Part shown: positions 36,205 through 44,799 of the stretch, piece by piece | Numbering within the stretch: position 1 is the stretch's first letter | How the letters are laid out: every line of letters starts with the position of its first letter | From: Pedobacter segetis | GTDB taxonomy: Bacteria > Bacteroidota > Bacteroidia > Sphingobacteriales > Sphingobacteriaceae | Direction of reading: 5' to 3' | Assembly: GCF_016623585.1 (NCBI RefSeq) | Contig: NZ_JAEHFY010000001.1 | Span: 1-64,000 of the forward strand | DNA: 64,000 nt | Notes under the pieces: generated by a model | The model's input: only the letters and a program-made list of their open reading frames with translations | Told to the model about the DNA's origin: nothing | Databases searched by the model: none | Program-made: the position numbers and the translations under genes

Positions 36205-37437
36205 TTGAAGTATCTAAAAGTAATAGCATTCACACACAAACTTATCGATTTGAAAGAATTGGGATGCTTGGTTTTATGTGAAGAAGCTATATACAGTAGG
36301 CTTGAATTAGTAAAATCTACTTTTGACATTCCCGAAATTTTTTATTTAGCCACTTGTAACCGAGTAGAGTTTGTTTTTACGGCAAACAACCAGTTAGATA
36401 AGGCTTTTGTTAAATCTTTTTTACAGGCTTTACACGCCGATGCTTTAAGCGAAACCCAATTGCAAAGCATTACCGATAACAGCGAATTATATGAGCAAGA
36501 AGAAGCCTTAAATCATTTAATGCGTGTTTCTAGTTCTTTAGAAAGCCTGGTAGTTGGCGAAAAGGAAATTTTAGCACAAGTAAGGAAATCTTACGAGAAC
36601 TGCCGCTCTAAAAAGTTTACTGGTGATTATCTAAGAATGGTAATGAATACCGTGGTAAAAACGGCCAAGGAGGTTTATACCTTTACCAACATCGCAAAAA
36701 ACCCTATTTCTATTGTTTCATTGGCTTACAGAAAACTAAGGGATTTACAGGTTTGCTCCAATTCCCGAATTTTGATCATCGGTGCAGGCGAAACCAATCA
36801 GAACATCGCAAAATATTTGAAAAAGCATACTTATACCAATTTCGCTATTTTCAATAGAACGTTAAGTAAGGCTCAAGATTTAGCCAATGAATTGGGCGGA
36901 AATGCTTATCCGTTAGAAAGTTTAAAAACTTTTGATAAAGGCTTTGATGTAATCATTACCTGTACCGGCTCAAAAGAACCAGTAATAACAAACGAGATAT
37001 ATAAACAATTGTTAGCTGGGGAAGAAAATGCTTCTAAGGTAATTGTTGATTTGGCAGTTCCTGGAGATACCTCACCAGAAATCTTGCAGAATTATAAGGT
37101 ACAATATATTGAGATTAACTCCTTAAAAGAAATTGCAGAGAACAACCTAAAAGAACGCTACCAAGAGTTGATCAAAGGAGAGGCAATTATTGCCGATAAC
37201 ATTGTACAATTTAGACCTGTTCTGCAACAAAGAAGGGTAGAATTGGCCATGAAAGAAGTTCCGCAGAGGATAAAAGAAATAAAAGATCGGGCGTTAAATT
37301 CTGTTTTCGCCAATGAAATCGAGGCATTAGATGAAAACTCTAAACAAGTTTTAGAGAAAGTAATGGCTTATATGGAGAAAAAGTATATTAGTGTGCCCAT
37401 GGTAATGGCTAAAGATATTCTTATCAATTGCAAATGA
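36205..37437 (+). CDS. hemA: Glutamyl-tRNA reductase
   Basis: First step of C5 tetrapyrrole synthesis: NADPH-dependent reduction of glutamyl-tRNA to glutamate semialdehyde. At 410 residues it has nucleophile Cys51 in ATCNRVEF, the SSLESLVVGEKEILAQVR catalytic region (about 110), the NADPH-binding GAGETNQNIAKYL (about 195) and the C-terminal helical dimerisation domain. The start codon is TTG; the only upstream ATG is out of frame and stops after five codons. A rare start may limit translation of this pathway-controlling enzyme. Confidence 0.95.
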   Translation: MKYLKVIAFTHKLIDLKELGCLVLCEEAIYSRLELVKSTFDIPEIFYLATCNRVEFVFTANNQLDKAFVKSFLQALHADALSETQLQSITDNSELYEQEEALNHLMRVSSSLESLVVGEKEILAQVRKSYENCRSKKFTGDYLRMVMNTVVKTAKEVYTFTNIAKNPISIVSLAYRKLRDLQVCSNSRILIIGAGETNQNIAKYLKKHTYTNFAIFNRTLSKAQDLANELGGNAYPLESLKTFDKGFDVIITCTGSKEPVITNEIYKQLLAGEENASKVIVDLAVPGDTSPEILQNYKVQYIEINSLKEIAENNLKERYQELIKGEAIIADNIVQFRPVLQQRRVELAMKEVPQRIKEIKDRALNSVFANEIEALDENSKQVLEKVMAYMEKKYISVPMVMAKDILINCK

Positions 37438-37466
37438 TATAAATTTCTATGATCAACCACTAAACT

Positions 37467-38243
37467 TTATTGCGTTTTTAATGGTGTTCTTAATCCAGAA
37501 ACGGTATTGATCTCTAGGTTTATGGAACCCACCAAAACCTCGGCTTTAGCCTTTACGGGAATCCTGTTCGCATCGTCGCTAATCCATAGATAAAGCTTGC
37601 TATCTTTTCTAAAAACCCTGCCCGGCCTAATTGAGGGGCTAAATTTAAGACAGGCTATTTTGCCTAAATTTGTCCTAATTGTTTCTTTACCCAGATACTC
37701 TATGTCCAAAGGGGTAATTTCATCGTCTAAAAAATAATTGATACTAAGTTTGTCGCCAATCTTTACGCCAGATAAATCTAAATTTCTGGCAAAATAATAA
37801 GCAGAAACCAGATCAAAGGTTTGTGAAACCGGGGATTTAAAAACACCTTTTGTGGCTACAACTTTTCTTTGGTCTTGATAAAACCTGGCTTTATCGTTTC
37901 TGGTATATTTATCCTCTCTTATGTTTTCTGTATATAAATAAGGGGTGTACTCCTTTTGGTCTATGTAAGAATCATACCTGTTCCTTACTTTATAAAAAAT
38001 ATCGAAACTGCCTGAGGTTCCTCCTTCAACCATTAAATGGTAGGTGGGCTTATTATCAAACTTAATATCTGTTGGCAATACCTGTATGGTTGCCTCGGCA
38101 GCGGTAAAAAACCCATATTTCAATTTATAGGTTATTTTTTCGCCTGCTTTAAAAGATGATCTATTTAGATAGTCTAAATCTTGTGCTGATATTATTTTGA
38201 TGGTTAAAAACAGCGATAATAAGACGGTGGATAGTTTCTTCAT
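37467..38243 (-). CDS. DUF3108 domain exported protein
   Basis: A 258-residue exported protein with signal peptide (KKLSTVLLSLFLTIKIISAQ). The mature region fits DUF3108: FKAGEKITYKLKYGFFTAAEA at the start, NRYDSYID, and CLKFSPSIRPGRVF and LYLWISDDANRIPVKA near the end. The family folds as a lipocalin-like beta barrel; function is unknown. It converges on hemA with a 29-bp gap and probably follows the DUF2480 gene (30 bp) in one unit. Confidence 0.87.
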   Translation of the reverse strand: MKKLSTVLLSLFLTIKIISAQDLDYLNRSSFKAGEKITYKLKYGFFTAAEATIQVLPTDIKFDNKPTYHLMVEGGTSGSFDIFYKVRNRYDSYIDQKEYTPYLYTENIREDKYTRNDKARFYQDQRKVVATKGVFKSPVSQTFDLVSAYYFARNLDLSGVKIGDKLSINYFLDDEITPLDIEYLGKETIRTNLGKIACLKFSPSIRPGRVFRKDSKLYLWISDDANRIPVKAKAEVLVGSINLEINTVSGLRTPLKTQ

Positions 38244-38273
38244 AATTGATTTAAAATCAATAAACGCACCAAT

Positions 38274-38789
38274 TTAATCTTTACGTTTATAAATAGGTAC
38301 GGTAGAACAAGGTTCGCCGTACATAACGCTTTTGGCAACATTATTTAATTTATTGGTTATTGCCATAAACGCAGAAGTTGGCACATAGGTTTCCCCACAA
38401 CCTTTAATTACAATTCGCTGATCTTTAAACCGAGTAACATCCAAAGCATCAATAGACTTTAGATACAAAGCTGTCTCTAAGATTTCTAGATCGCCAAAAA
38501 CAAAGAAATTAGCCATTGGGCTTAGTTTTGATGCAATTAACATATAAGCCCAAGTTGGCACAATGGCATCTGCAGAACAGATCACGCTCACATTTTTATC
38601 TTTATATTTTTCCCAGTCGTTCTGCTTCACAAATTCCCTGAAATCCTTTTCTCTAAGTATCAAGCCCTGAAAAAGATTGTCTTTAATATCATAAACAACA
38701 CGTTCTCCCGCAACCTTCAAAGTTGCCAAATCAAAAGATACCAATCCGCTTTGGGCAACTTTATTTACTATGTTTTCTTGAATATCCAT
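38274..38789 (-). CDS. DUF2480 family protein
   Basis: A 171-residue cytoplasmic protein of the Bacteroidota-specific DUF2480 family. The hallmark residues are VSVICSADAIVPTWAYMLIAS (shown in part) and KGCGETYVPTSAFMAIT. I start at ATG 38789 (MDIQENIVNK), because the longer frame runs back through the terminator of the preceding gene. Molecular function unknown; the conserved cysteines (about 90 and 131) may matter. Confidence 0.87.
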   Translation of the reverse strand: MDIQENIVNKVAQSGLVSFDLATLKVAGERVVYDIKDNLFQGLILREKDFREFVKQNDWEKYKDKNVSVICSADAIVPTWAYMLIASKLSPMANFFVFGDLEILETALYLKSIDALDVTRFKDQRIVIKGCGETYVPTSAFMAITNKLNNVAKSVMYGEPCSTVPIYKRKD

Positions 38790-38800
38790 TTCTTTAAAAT

Positions 38801-38836
38801 AAAAAAACCGAAGACATAACGAGCCTTCGGTTTTAA
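38801..38836 (-). terminator. Intrinsic terminator of the PpiD-like gene
   Basis: On the minus strand AAAACCGAAG pairs with CTTCGGTTTT (10 bp), followed by a T-run, directly after the stop at 38854. Confidence 0.85.
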
Positions 38837-38853
38837 ATTTAAGCAAATTACCG

Positions 38854-40953
38854 TTAATAGAAATTTGCCCTGTTATCTTTAATATTAGCTTTTTTCTTTA
38901 AAACTTCAAAAACCGCTGCGTCAACTTGCTGTGAGATAGCTTGTTCCATCTGTTCTTTTACTTTTAAAGTGTTGGCAAGCGGTGCCGGGCTTGTAAAACT
39001 TTTTACAGTATAAACATAAATTCCCCTATCGCCTTCTATTGGTTTAGAAACTTTATTAGGTTGTGCGCCAAAAACGCTACCGATCACTTTGTTTTCTTGC
39101 GCAACGCCCGGTATTACCGGATTCGCAAAAACAATGTTTTCTACCGGCACAACCTGTGCGCCCATTTTTTGAGCAATTTGTGCTAAACTTGTTGCGCCAT
39201 TGGTGTTTTTCTCAAACTGGGCTTTTAAAACCTTAGCTTGTACCAGCCTTTTAACATCTGGTTCAATTTGTTTTTTTACATCCTCCAAAGATAGGGTTCC
39301 CTCTGGTTTAATTGCCGTTAAAACCGCAACTACGTATTTCTCGCCAATATCAAAAATCTCGTTAGAAACATCTCCTTTATCGGCTTTAAAGGCCCAGCGT
39401 ACCAAGTTACGGGCATCATCTAAGCCGGGTAAAGAGCCTTGTATCGGCGTAACATCTGCCCCAACTAGTTTGTTTAACCCCTCTTTTTTAACGTTATCGT
39501 CAAACTGTTTTTCATTGCTCACATTGCTTAAGAAACTTTGTGCTTTTTGATAGGCCTCTTGCTCTGTTTTAGAGCTTGGGACCAAAGATTTATCAACAAC
39601 TGCCACTTTAACAACTTTTGAGGAACCAATTTGCTTTTCAATTTCTATAACGTGAACCCCGTATTGAGTGGTAATTACCATTACTTGGCCCGTTGTACCA
39701 TTAAATACCGCATCTTCAAACTTAGGTATCATTGCGCCTCTTGCAAATGTTCCTAAATCCCCGCCTTTATCCTTAGAGGCATCTGTTCCGTATTTAGCTG
39801 CCAGGGCGGCAAAATCAGCCCCGTTTTGGATCAGGTTCTTTAAAGAATCTGCTTTTGCTTTTGCTTTATCCATTCCCCCTTCTGTTGATGGGTTAAGTAA
39901 GATATGGCGGGCTTTAACAGAATCTGGACTTATCCTAGAATCGATAAGTTTGGCTACTTTGTAACTTCCGTTAGAAAAATAAGGCCCATAAACAAATCCT
40001 TTATTTGCGTTAAACATTACAGAATCTAAGGCTGGGTCCAATTGCCCTTTCTTTTGATAAACAATAGGTGTTTTAGTATCGGCATTAATGGCCACAAATA
40101 AAGAATCGTTTGTAGATGCTTTTAAACCTTCGGCAATTTTATCAATTTTTACCTTTGCGTCTAAAGTGTCTTGTTTAGATGGTGCTGCATCAAAAGCTAC
40201 ATAATCAAAAGTCCTGGTTTCGGTTGGGTTTTTGAATTTGTATTTGTTTTGCTCGTAGTATTCTTTATAATCTGCATCTGTAATGTTAACCTGTGCATCG
40301 GGCACACTCGCATATTCTTTAAAAACATATTCAAAGTTTACCAACTTATTACGGTTGTTGTAATCGTCCTTAGCATCTAGCGAGTTTACATAAACCCCGT
40401 TTTTAACCAAGTTGATGTATTTTTCATTAACACGTTGCTGCTGTACGTTGTCTTCTAATGCCACCCATTGTTGCTTTAACTGCCCGCTAGGGTCTGTATC
40501 TGCGCTTTTTCTAGAGTTTATAGCGGTAGATCTATCAAAAACCCCGGTTTGCGGGTTGCTAAAAATCTGTTTAACTTGTTGTGTGGGGTTATTGAATAAC
40601 AGATCAAACAGTTCTTCTTCTCCAACGGTTAATCCTAATTTTTCTGTTTGTTTTTTTAAGATGATGGAAGAAACCGTCTGATTCCAAGTGTTTTCTACCA
40701 CATAGCTTGTCATTTGGCTGTTCAAACTTCCCATTTGCTGTTTAAACTGTTGAGAGTTTTGATCTACACGTTGGTTAAAATCTTTATAAGATACAGACTC
40801 TCCTGCAACCTCTCCAACTTCTGTTCTAGAGTCTGAAATAAACCCTTGTCCGCTTCTAATCGCATCGCTTAATAAAAATGCTACAATTGCAACACCGATA
40901 GCAACCACAATGATTACCCCTGCTCGGTTACGCAAAAAACCCATTATACCCAT
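38854..40953 (-). CDS. PpiD/SurA-like periplasmic peptidyl-prolyl isomerase
   Basis: A 699-residue envelope foldase anchored by one N-terminal helix (GVIIVVAIGVAIVAFLLSDA, about 12-31). A SurA_N/PpiD chaperone region follows, then a parvulin domain (about 345-445: VKARHILLNPSTEGGMDKAK, FAALAAKYGTDASKDKGGDL, FEDAVF, GVHVIEI). Such proteins assist folding of secreted and outer-membrane proteins. ATG 40953 is chosen over an in-frame start 36 bases upstream, which would overlap a good -7 box (CAAATTTA on the plus strand, 40987-40994). Confidence 0.92.
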   Translation of the reverse strand: MGIMGFLRNRAGVIIVVAIGVAIVAFLLSDAIRSGQGFISDSRTEVGEVAGESVSYKDFNQRVDQNSQQFKQQMGSLNSQMTSYVVENTWNQTVSSIILKKQTEKLGLTVGEEELFDLLFNNPTQQVKQIFSNPQTGVFDRSTAINSRKSADTDPSGQLKQQWVALEDNVQQQRVNEKYINLVKNGVYVNSLDAKDDYNNRNKLVNFEYVFKEYASVPDAQVNITDADYKEYYEQNKYKFKNPTETRTFDYVAFDAAPSKQDTLDAKVKIDKIAEGLKASTNDSLFVAINADTKTPIVYQKKGQLDPALDSVMFNANKGFVYGPYFSNGSYKVAKLIDSRISPDSVKARHILLNPSTEGGMDKAKAKADSLKNLIQNGADFAALAAKYGTDASKDKGGDLGTFARGAMIPKFEDAVFNGTTGQVMVITTQYGVHVIEIEKQIGSSKVVKVAVVDKSLVPSSKTEQEAYQKAQSFLSNVSNEKQFDDNVKKEGLNKLVGADVTPIQGSLPGLDDARNLVRWAFKADKGDVSNEIFDIGEKYVVAVLTAIKPEGTLSLEDVKKQIEPDVKRLVQAKVLKAQFEKNTNGATSLAQIAQKMGAQVVPVENIVFANPVIPGVAQENKVIGSVFGAQPNKVSKPIEGDRGIYVYTVKSFTSPAPLANTLKVKEQMEQAISQQVDAAVFEVLKKKANIKDNRANFY

Positions 40954-40986
40954 ACTGTATTTTTTATTTTTAGAGGGCGCAAGATA

Positions 40987-40994
40987 CAAATTTA
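40987..40994 (-). promoter_or_regulatory. Bacteroidota -7 box of the PpiD-like gene
   Basis: On the minus strand TAAATTTG matches TAnnTTTG exactly, about 33 bases before the chosen ATG. No convincing -33 box. Confidence 0.4.
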
Positions 40995-41111
40995 CTTATG
41001 AAAGCTTAAAATTTTTGTAATCATATATAGGTAAGTTAATTAAGCTAATTTGTTTTTTAAACTTTATTGCAAAAAACCAAAACAAATAACCCCTTTAATT
41101 GCTCATAAAGT

Positions 41112-41825
41112 GTGAAAAAACCAACTTTTTTAACCGCACAGTGGCGAAAGCTGATTATGGCCAATTACCTTGTAGATGCAAAAGTTTTAAAAAAATATAT
41201 CCCGCCGCATACACAATTAGATAGTTATAATGGCAAATATTACGTCAGCTTGATCGGCTTTATGTTTATGGATACCAGAATTAAGGGTTTTAAAATCCCC
41301 TTTCACATCAATTTTGAGGAGATAAACCTAAGGTTTTACGTGAAATATAACTCCGGAGAAAACCAGAAACGTGGTGCAGTATTTATTAGTGAGGTGGTTA
41401 GCAAGCCCATGATCGCTTTGGTTGCAAACACATTATTTCACGAACATTACGAGATATTGAAAACCAAACACTCTTGGGAAAGATTTGAGCATCATCAGAA
41501 AATCAGTTATCAGTTGAAAAAGAAGCAATGGTATGAGCTTTCTGTTTCAACAGGTTTAGAAGCCCGAAAAATCATCAGCGGAAGCGAAGAAGAATTTATT
41601 ACCGAACATTATTTTGGCTATACCAAAGCTGGAAAAAACAAATCTTTAGCATACGATGTGGAACACCCAAGATGGGAGATTTACGATGTAAAAGATTTTA
41701 CAATTAAAGCCGATTTTGAAGATCTATACGGGGCTGATTTTGGTTTTTTAAATCATGCCGAACCTAGTTCTGTGTTTTTGGTAGAGGGATCGGATGTTTT
41801 GATAAGGGATGGTAAAAAAATTTGA
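41112..41825 (+). CDS. DUF2071 (YqjF-like) family protein
   Basis: A 237-residue soluble protein, GTG start. The N-terminus (FLTAQWRKLIMANYLVDA, then PPHTQLD) and the central VSLIGFMFMDTRIKG and INLRFYVKY segments are typical of DUF2071, a family with an acetoacetate-decarboxylase-like beta fold but no assigned reaction. It ends 36 bp before the phospholipase start codon and is probably co-transcribed with it. Confidence 0.85.
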   Translation: MKKPTFLTAQWRKLIMANYLVDAKVLKKYIPPHTQLDSYNGKYYVSLIGFMFMDTRIKGFKIPFHINFEEINLRFYVKYNSGENQKRGAVFISEVVSKPMIALVANTLFHEHYEILKTKHSWERFEHHQKISYQLKKKQWYELSVSTGLEARKIISGSEEEFITEHYFGYTKAGKNKSLAYDVEHPRWEIYDVKDFTIKADFEDLYGADFGFLNHAEPSSVFLVEGSDVLIRDGKKI

Positions 41826-41860
41826 TGGGATTGTTTAGTTTAGTGGTTCAAAACAGATTT

Positions 41861-42742
41861 ATGAAAAACCTTTTGTTTTATACCTTCTTCATATTAAGTT
41901 CCCTAAATGTTTTTTGCCAAGAAGCAAAAAACGACAGGTACACGAGAAGAACGCTGTCCCAAGAATGGGAATTGGATCCTGCCGATAAAAAAGGGACTTT
42001 TAGGATCACTTCGTATAAACAAACTTATGTAACCGCCGGAAGATGGTCTAGCAGCCCAAACAAGCAACCTTATAGTGAAAACCCAGATTTTAGTGCCGCT
42101 AGCCCCGTAGATTATAATGCCAGGGAGGCCAAGTTTCAATTAAGCTTAAAAATTAAGGCCATACAAGGCTTGTTTTGGGGAAGTGCAGATGTTTGGGTAG
42201 CATATACCCAAAAAGCTCATTGGCAAATTTACAATACCAACATTTCTAGGGCTTTTAGAGAGCTAAATTATGAGCCAGAAGTGATATTGAATTTCCCTCT
42301 AGATCTAAATTTATTTGGCTTTAAGGTGAAAATGGCCGGTATCGCCTTCAATCATCAATCTAACGGAAAAGATCTGCCACTATCAAGAAGCTGGAACAGG
42401 ATCATATTTAATACCGGTTTTGAGGGTAAGCATTGGCAATTGGCTTTGAGGCCATGGATCAGGTTAAAGGATGAAGAAGACGAAAATCCGTTGATCGTGA
42501 ATTATATTGGAAAGGGCGAGGCGGTGGTTAGGTATGGTTTTAAAAAGCATCAATTCATGTTTCTTGCCACCAGCCCTTTCGATAATTGGAAGAGAGGGAG
42601 CTGTCAGTTAAACTATCTGTACCCTATAAGCGGGAAATTGAACGCCCAAATCCAATTGTTTAATGGTTACGGAGAAACCTTGGTAGATTATAATCACAAG
42701 CAGTTTACGGCAGGTTTGGGCATCTCTTTTTCTGAATGGTGA
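41861..42742 (+). CDS. pldA: Outer-membrane phospholipase A (OMPLA)
   Basis: A 293-residue outer-membrane beta-barrel esterase acting on phospholipid acyl chains. Signal peptide KNLLFYTFFILSSLNVFCQ; catalytic His and Ser in FNHQSNGKDLPLSRSWNR (about 164), and the conserved FNGYGETLVDYNHK strand (about 265) whose Asn/Glu region supports calcium binding in the family. ATG 41861 gives the clean signal peptide; an upstream in-frame ATG overlaps the DUF2071 gene. The likely role is membrane-lipid turnover and outer-membrane asymmetry. Confidence 0.92.
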   Translation: MKNLLFYTFFILSSLNVFCQEAKNDRYTRRTLSQEWELDPADKKGTFRITSYKQTYVTAGRWSSSPNKQPYSENPDFSAASPVDYNAREAKFQLSLKIKAIQGLFWGSADVWVAYTQKAHWQIYNTNISRAFRELNYEPEVILNFPLDLNLFGFKVKMAGIAFNHQSNGKDLPLSRSWNRIIFNTGFEGKHWQLALRPWIRLKDEEDENPLIVNYIGKGEAVVRYGFKKHQFMFLATSPFDNWKRGSCQLNYLYPISGKLNAQIQLFNGYGETLVDYNHKQFTAGLGISFSEW

Positions 42743-42918
42743 TCAAGCAAAAGTTAAAACGCGATAAAGTGGTTTTATTGGACATAAATAGCCTTAACCA
42801 TTAAAATGCCGCTTTTTTTCAATAACCATTTTGTGAACGGCAAAAAAATATCAGTTAATTTTTAATGTGTTAAAACACCTGCAAATAAAGCTTGCAAAAA
42901 CGGATTTCAATAGGATGG

Positions 42919-43407
42919 CTATGGTTTGTTAGTCATTTCTTCCTTAACCGCATTATAAAACTCTGATTGCTTTTGGGTACCGATGATGTAAACCAAACCG
43001 TCTCTATCCACCAGTTTAAGTGCATCTTTACCGCCGGCATAAAACCTTATAGTCCCATTTCTGTGAAGGTTATAAACAGGGTTGTTCAAAAAGTAGCTGC
43101 TATACTTTATTTTTTCTATCTTTATGATACTGTTCAAATCAATTTTTACCAAACGGGTAGTCCATAATCCGTTTAGCACAACAGATTTATTGTTTACAAT
43201 GGTACGATAATGGATCATGAACAACATAATAATGCTCACCACCAAAATCCCGCAACCAACTACCAACAACAAATCGCCGTTACGTTCACGGTTCTCTGTC
43301 CAGTAATAGGCCAAAAAGCAAAAAATCGCCATAACCATCCTTATGCTTATATAGTTATAATCCCTGCCCAGGTATTGGTTTTCGTGAAATGAGTATTGTT
43401 CTGACAT
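42919..43407 (-). CDS. Membrane protein with PH-like C-terminal domain
   Basis: A 162-residue protein with two predicted transmembrane helices (about 22-36 and 45-65), joined by a short charged loop, and a beta-rich C-terminal half (residues 68-155; TIVNNKSVVLNGLW, KLVDRDGLVYIIGTQ) like bacterial PH domains. Not a named family to me. It begins one base after the tilS stop codon, so it is co-transcribed with tilS. Function unknown. Confidence 0.75.
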   Translation of the reverse strand: MSEQYSFHENQYLGRDYNYISIRMVMAIFCFLAYYWTENRERNGDLLLVVGCGILVVSIIMLFMIHYRTIVNNKSVVLNGLWTTRLVKIDLNSIIKIEKIKYSSYFLNNPVYNLHRNGTIRFYAGGKDALKLVDRDGLVYIIGTQKQSEFYNAVKEEMTNKP

Positions 43408-43408
43408 T

Positions 43409-44749
43409 TTAAGGTTTCTCTACTTCGAAGATAATTATTTTTTTGGTGTTTGATCTAACTTTAAATCTATCATCGCCACGCAAACCGCAAACCCAAATAA
43501 TTTTGCCATCACCATTTATTAAAATGGGGATGCTGGCTTTTTGTTTTACATTAACTTTCTGATTGATAAAAAAATCGCTGATTTTTTTTACGCCCTTCAT
43601 CCCGAAGGGTTTAAAAACATCTCCTTGCTGCCAAAACCTAAGCTTTAAGGGGTAAACCAATAGGCTTTGATCTACAAAAATAGTGTTTTCATTACTTGTA
43701 AAAGAGCTTGGAAAAGCCGTTAATTTGTTTTGTTTAAAACGATAATTATCAAATTGAAAAGTAAGATCGCTTTCAAAAACAGCTAAATCTGACAAGTGTT
43801 TATTTTCAATTTTATGGATAATGATGTTTTCCCTATCAAGGATGATGTGGTGGGTATCAGAAAAAAACTGTTTGCCAGGGATGCCATTTAAAGCGTTGAT
43901 CAAATCGGTTATTGAGGTTTCATTAAAGCTAAAATCTTTTAAAACCTCATAAAGCAAAAGTTTTTGGGGTTTTAAATTTTGTATCGCTTTTCTTTCTATT
44001 TGATAACCCCGATCATTTTTTATCAAAATATCCGCTTTGATTTTAGCAACCTCGCTATTTAAAAAAGCTTCTAGATCGCTAAAATATTTAAGATGATGAT
44101 CAAAGGTTTTCGCCAACGAAGGGTTGATTTTTTCCATTTCGGGGATAATATCCATCCTGATCTTATTGCGGATGTACTTATTAGAGGCGTTAGAACTATC
44201 TTCTACAAAAGCCCAGTCGTTTTCTTTAACCAATTTCAAAATATCATCAGCTGTAAAGCAAAGCATAGGCCTTATAATGTTATTTCTATCGGCTTTAATG
44301 CCATGCAAACCTGCAATCCCGGTTCCCCTTATCAGATTGAGCAAAACGGTCTCCATAGCATCGTTTTGGTGTTGTGCAACGGCTATTTTTTTATAATCAA
44401 ATCCTTTTCTGATTTCCTCAAAATAAGCATACCGTAAATCCCGGGCGGCCATTTGTGTGCTTATCTTGTTTTTTTCGGCAAATTTTTGGGTATCAAAAGA
44501 TTTGAGGTGAAAATCGGTTTTTAGGGCCTTTGCCAAACTTCTTACAAATTCTTGGTCGCGGATCGTTTCTTGGCCGCGTAAATTAAAATTACAATGCGCA
44601 ATACCAAAACTAAAACCAAGCGAACGGAACAAATGCACCATGGCAACAGAATCTTTGCCGCCACTAACCGCCAACAGAATTTTATCTGTTGGTTTAAACA
44701 GGGCGTTAGATTTGATAAATTCTTGTAGTTGCTTTTGTGCCGATAACAT
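43409..44749 (-). CDS. tilS: tRNA(Ile)-lysidine synthetase
   Basis: Essential enzyme that converts the wobble C34 of tRNA-Ile(CAU) to lysidine using ATP and lysine. At 446 residues it has the PP-loop LAVSGGKDSVAM (about 27-38), HCNFNLRGQE, HQNDAMETVLLNLIRGTG, SNASNKYIRNKIR and the C-terminal TilS domain (LRFWQQGDVFKPFGMKG). ATG 44749 is used; the preceding codon is TTG. A well-spaced promoter ends about five bases upstream, predicting a leaderless or near-leaderless mRNA. Confidence 0.95.
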   Translation of the reverse strand: MLSAQKQLQEFIKSNALFKPTDKILLAVSGGKDSVAMVHLFRSLGFSFGIAHCNFNLRGQETIRDQEFVRSLAKALKTDFHLKSFDTQKFAEKNKISTQMAARDLRYAYFEEIRKGFDYKKIAVAQHQNDAMETVLLNLIRGTGIAGLHGIKADRNNIIRPMLCFTADDILKLVKENDWAFVEDSSNASNKYIRNKIRMDIIPEMEKINPSLAKTFDHHLKYFSDLEAFLNSEVAKIKADILIKNDRGYQIERKAIQNLKPQKLLLYEVLKDFSFNETSITDLINALNGIPGKQFFSDTHHIILDRENIIIHKIENKHLSDLAVFESDLTFQFDNYRFKQNKLTAFPSSFTSNENTIFVDQSLLVYPLKLRFWQQGDVFKPFGMKGVKKISDFFINQKVNVKQKASIPILINGDGKIIWVCGLRGDDRFKVRSNTKKIIIFEVEKP

Positions 44750-44753
44750 CAAT

Positions 44754-44783
44754 CAAAATTAACCGTTTAAAATCGATAGCAAA
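44754..44783 (-). promoter_or_regulatory. tilS promoter, overlapping the divergent OstA-like promoter
   Basis: On the minus strand TTTG (44783-44780), 18 bases, then TAATTTTG (44761-44754), a full match to the Bacteroidota consensus. The ATG begins at 44749. Confidence 0.65.
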
Positions 44784-44795
44784 AAACTAATTTTG
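44766..44795 (+). promoter_or_regulatory. Promoter of the OstA-like gene
   Basis: TTTA (44766-44769), 18 bases, then TAATTTTG (44788-44795), four bases before the GTG start codon. It interleaves with the tilS promoter so that both cannot be fully occupied at once. Confidence 0.55.
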
Positions 44796-44799
44796 CCAA